64,000 bases of DNA from Rhodococcus ruber. Lineage in GTDB: Bacteria; Actinomycetota; Actinomycetes; Mycobacteriales; Mycobacteriaceae. This document shows, one piece after another, positions 63,595 through 64,000 of the stretch. The position numbers and the translations under genes were made by a program. Below the pieces are notes generated by a model that worked only from the letters and a program-made list of their open reading frames with translations, was not told the DNA's origin and searched no databases. The stretch lies in NCBI RefSeq assembly GCF_027270735.1, contig NZ_JAPWIJ010000004.1, positions 1 to 64,000 of the forward strand, given 5' to 3'. The first letter of the stretch is position 1, and each line of letters opens with the position of its first letter.

Positions 63595-64000
63595 TCAGCT
63601 CTTCGACGCTGCCAAGTCGAGCGCGATGTCGGTGATCAGATCTTCCTGGCCACCCACAAGTCCACGTTCACCGACGGCGAGAAGGATTGCGCGCGTATCC
63701 AATCCATACTGCTTGGCGGCAGCCTCCGCATGACGTAGGAAGCTCGAGTACACCCCTGCATACCCGAGGGTCAGTGTCTCGCGGTCGACCTGAACAGGCC
63801 GGTCCTGCAGAGGCCGGACGATGTCGTCTGCCGCGTCCTGCAGTGCGAACAGGTCACAATTGTGCTTCCACCCGTGTAGGTCTGCGACGGCGATAAACGG
63901 CTCGATCGGGCAGTTACCTGCTCCTGCGCCGTGACCGGCGAGAGATGCGTCGACGCGGGTAACTCCCTCTTCCACCGCCACAACAGAATTCGCGACCGAC
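63595..64000 (-). CDS. 4-hydroxy-2-oxovalerate aldolase, C-terminal part (runs off the right edge)
   Basis: The 135 visible residues match the end of the BphI/DmpG/HsaF aldolase: [35 protein letters not shown] split over the barrel end, then the communication domain ([41 protein letters not shown]). It splits 4-hydroxy-2-oxoacids to pyruvate and an aldehyde, the last stage of meta-cleavage after the C-C hydrolases. The start lies beyond 64000; the partner acylating aldehyde dehydrogenase and hydratase would be expected there. Confidence 0.92.
   Translation of the reverse strand, partial: SVANSVVAVEEGVTRVDASLAGHGAGAGNCPIEPFIAVADLHGWKHNCDLFALQDAADDIVRPLQDRPVQVDRETLTLGYAGVYSSFLRHAEAAAKQYGLDTRAILLAVGERGLVGGQEDLITDIALDLAASKS

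Overview
The window is GC-rich, densely packed DNA with frequent ATGA/GTGA start-stop overlaps, GTG starts and actinobacterial gene families: an FprB-type ferredoxin-reductase fusion, IclR, GntR-FCD and TetR regulators, paired acyl-CoA dehydrogenases, and a P450 with its own [2Fe-2S] ferredoxin. It looks like an accessory catabolic region of a Rhodococcus-like actinobacterium. This is inferred from gene content, as there is no rRNA or other phylogenetic marker. I saw no tRNA, rRNA, CRISPR array or intact insertion sequence.

Region 1 (1-5200, minus strand) holds an aminotransferase / GntR / Asp-Glu-racemase-like operon and an otnK-otnC-like acid-sugar kinase / decarboxylase pair.

Region 2 (5200-15500) is an N,N-dimethylformamidase-like operon: APC permease, small subunit, large subunit. 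Two palindromes lie upstream. It is followed by an aldehyde dehydrogenase and an acetyl-CoA synthetase, then a convergent LuxR regulator. The end of the amidase gene and the end of the LuxR gene form an overlapping junction that occurs twice, 4.4 kb apart, so the ALDH-ACS segment (which also carries decayed transporter genes) appears to have been inserted into an ancestral amidase-LuxR pair.

Region 3 (16200-21800) has an AlkA-type glycosylase, a C-C hydrolase, an esterase-like hydrolase and an MFS exporter.

Region 4 (22000-44300) is a large aromatic meta-cleavage region. There are two paralogous sets of class III extradiol dioxygenase, Rieske oxygenase and C-C hydrolase (22081-25788 and 27771-33539). 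The second set's alpha and beta oxygenase subunits lie about 14 kb apart. Around them are an acyl-CoA ligase, a ferredoxin reductase, IclR, an ACMSD-like amidohydrolase, an FAD hydroxylase, a two-domain CoA-transferase, an SDR lacking its catalytic Tyr/Lys, and two acyl-CoA dehydrogenases. This suggests that a ring bearing an acyl side chain is activated to a CoA ester, shortened, hydroxylated and cleaved. A repeated 28-bp element at two promoter regions, with a partial third match, may define the regulon.

Region 5 (44350-51300) is a P450 system: alpha-toroid-like protein, P450 and SDR on minus; hydrolase, ferredoxin, ferredoxin reductase and TetR on plus. Two tandem operator-like palindromes sit at the divergent promoter.

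Region 6 (51300-64000) has an FprB-like reductase, a Rieske ferredoxin, an MFS exporter, and an operon of ACS-type transporter, EthD protein, cupin, FAH hydrolase, SDR and an unrecognised two-lobed protein. Opposite it are a cupin and an IclR regulator. The window ends inside a 4-hydroxy-2-oxovalerate aldolase gene, a terminal meta-cleavage step, so the pathway continues to the right.
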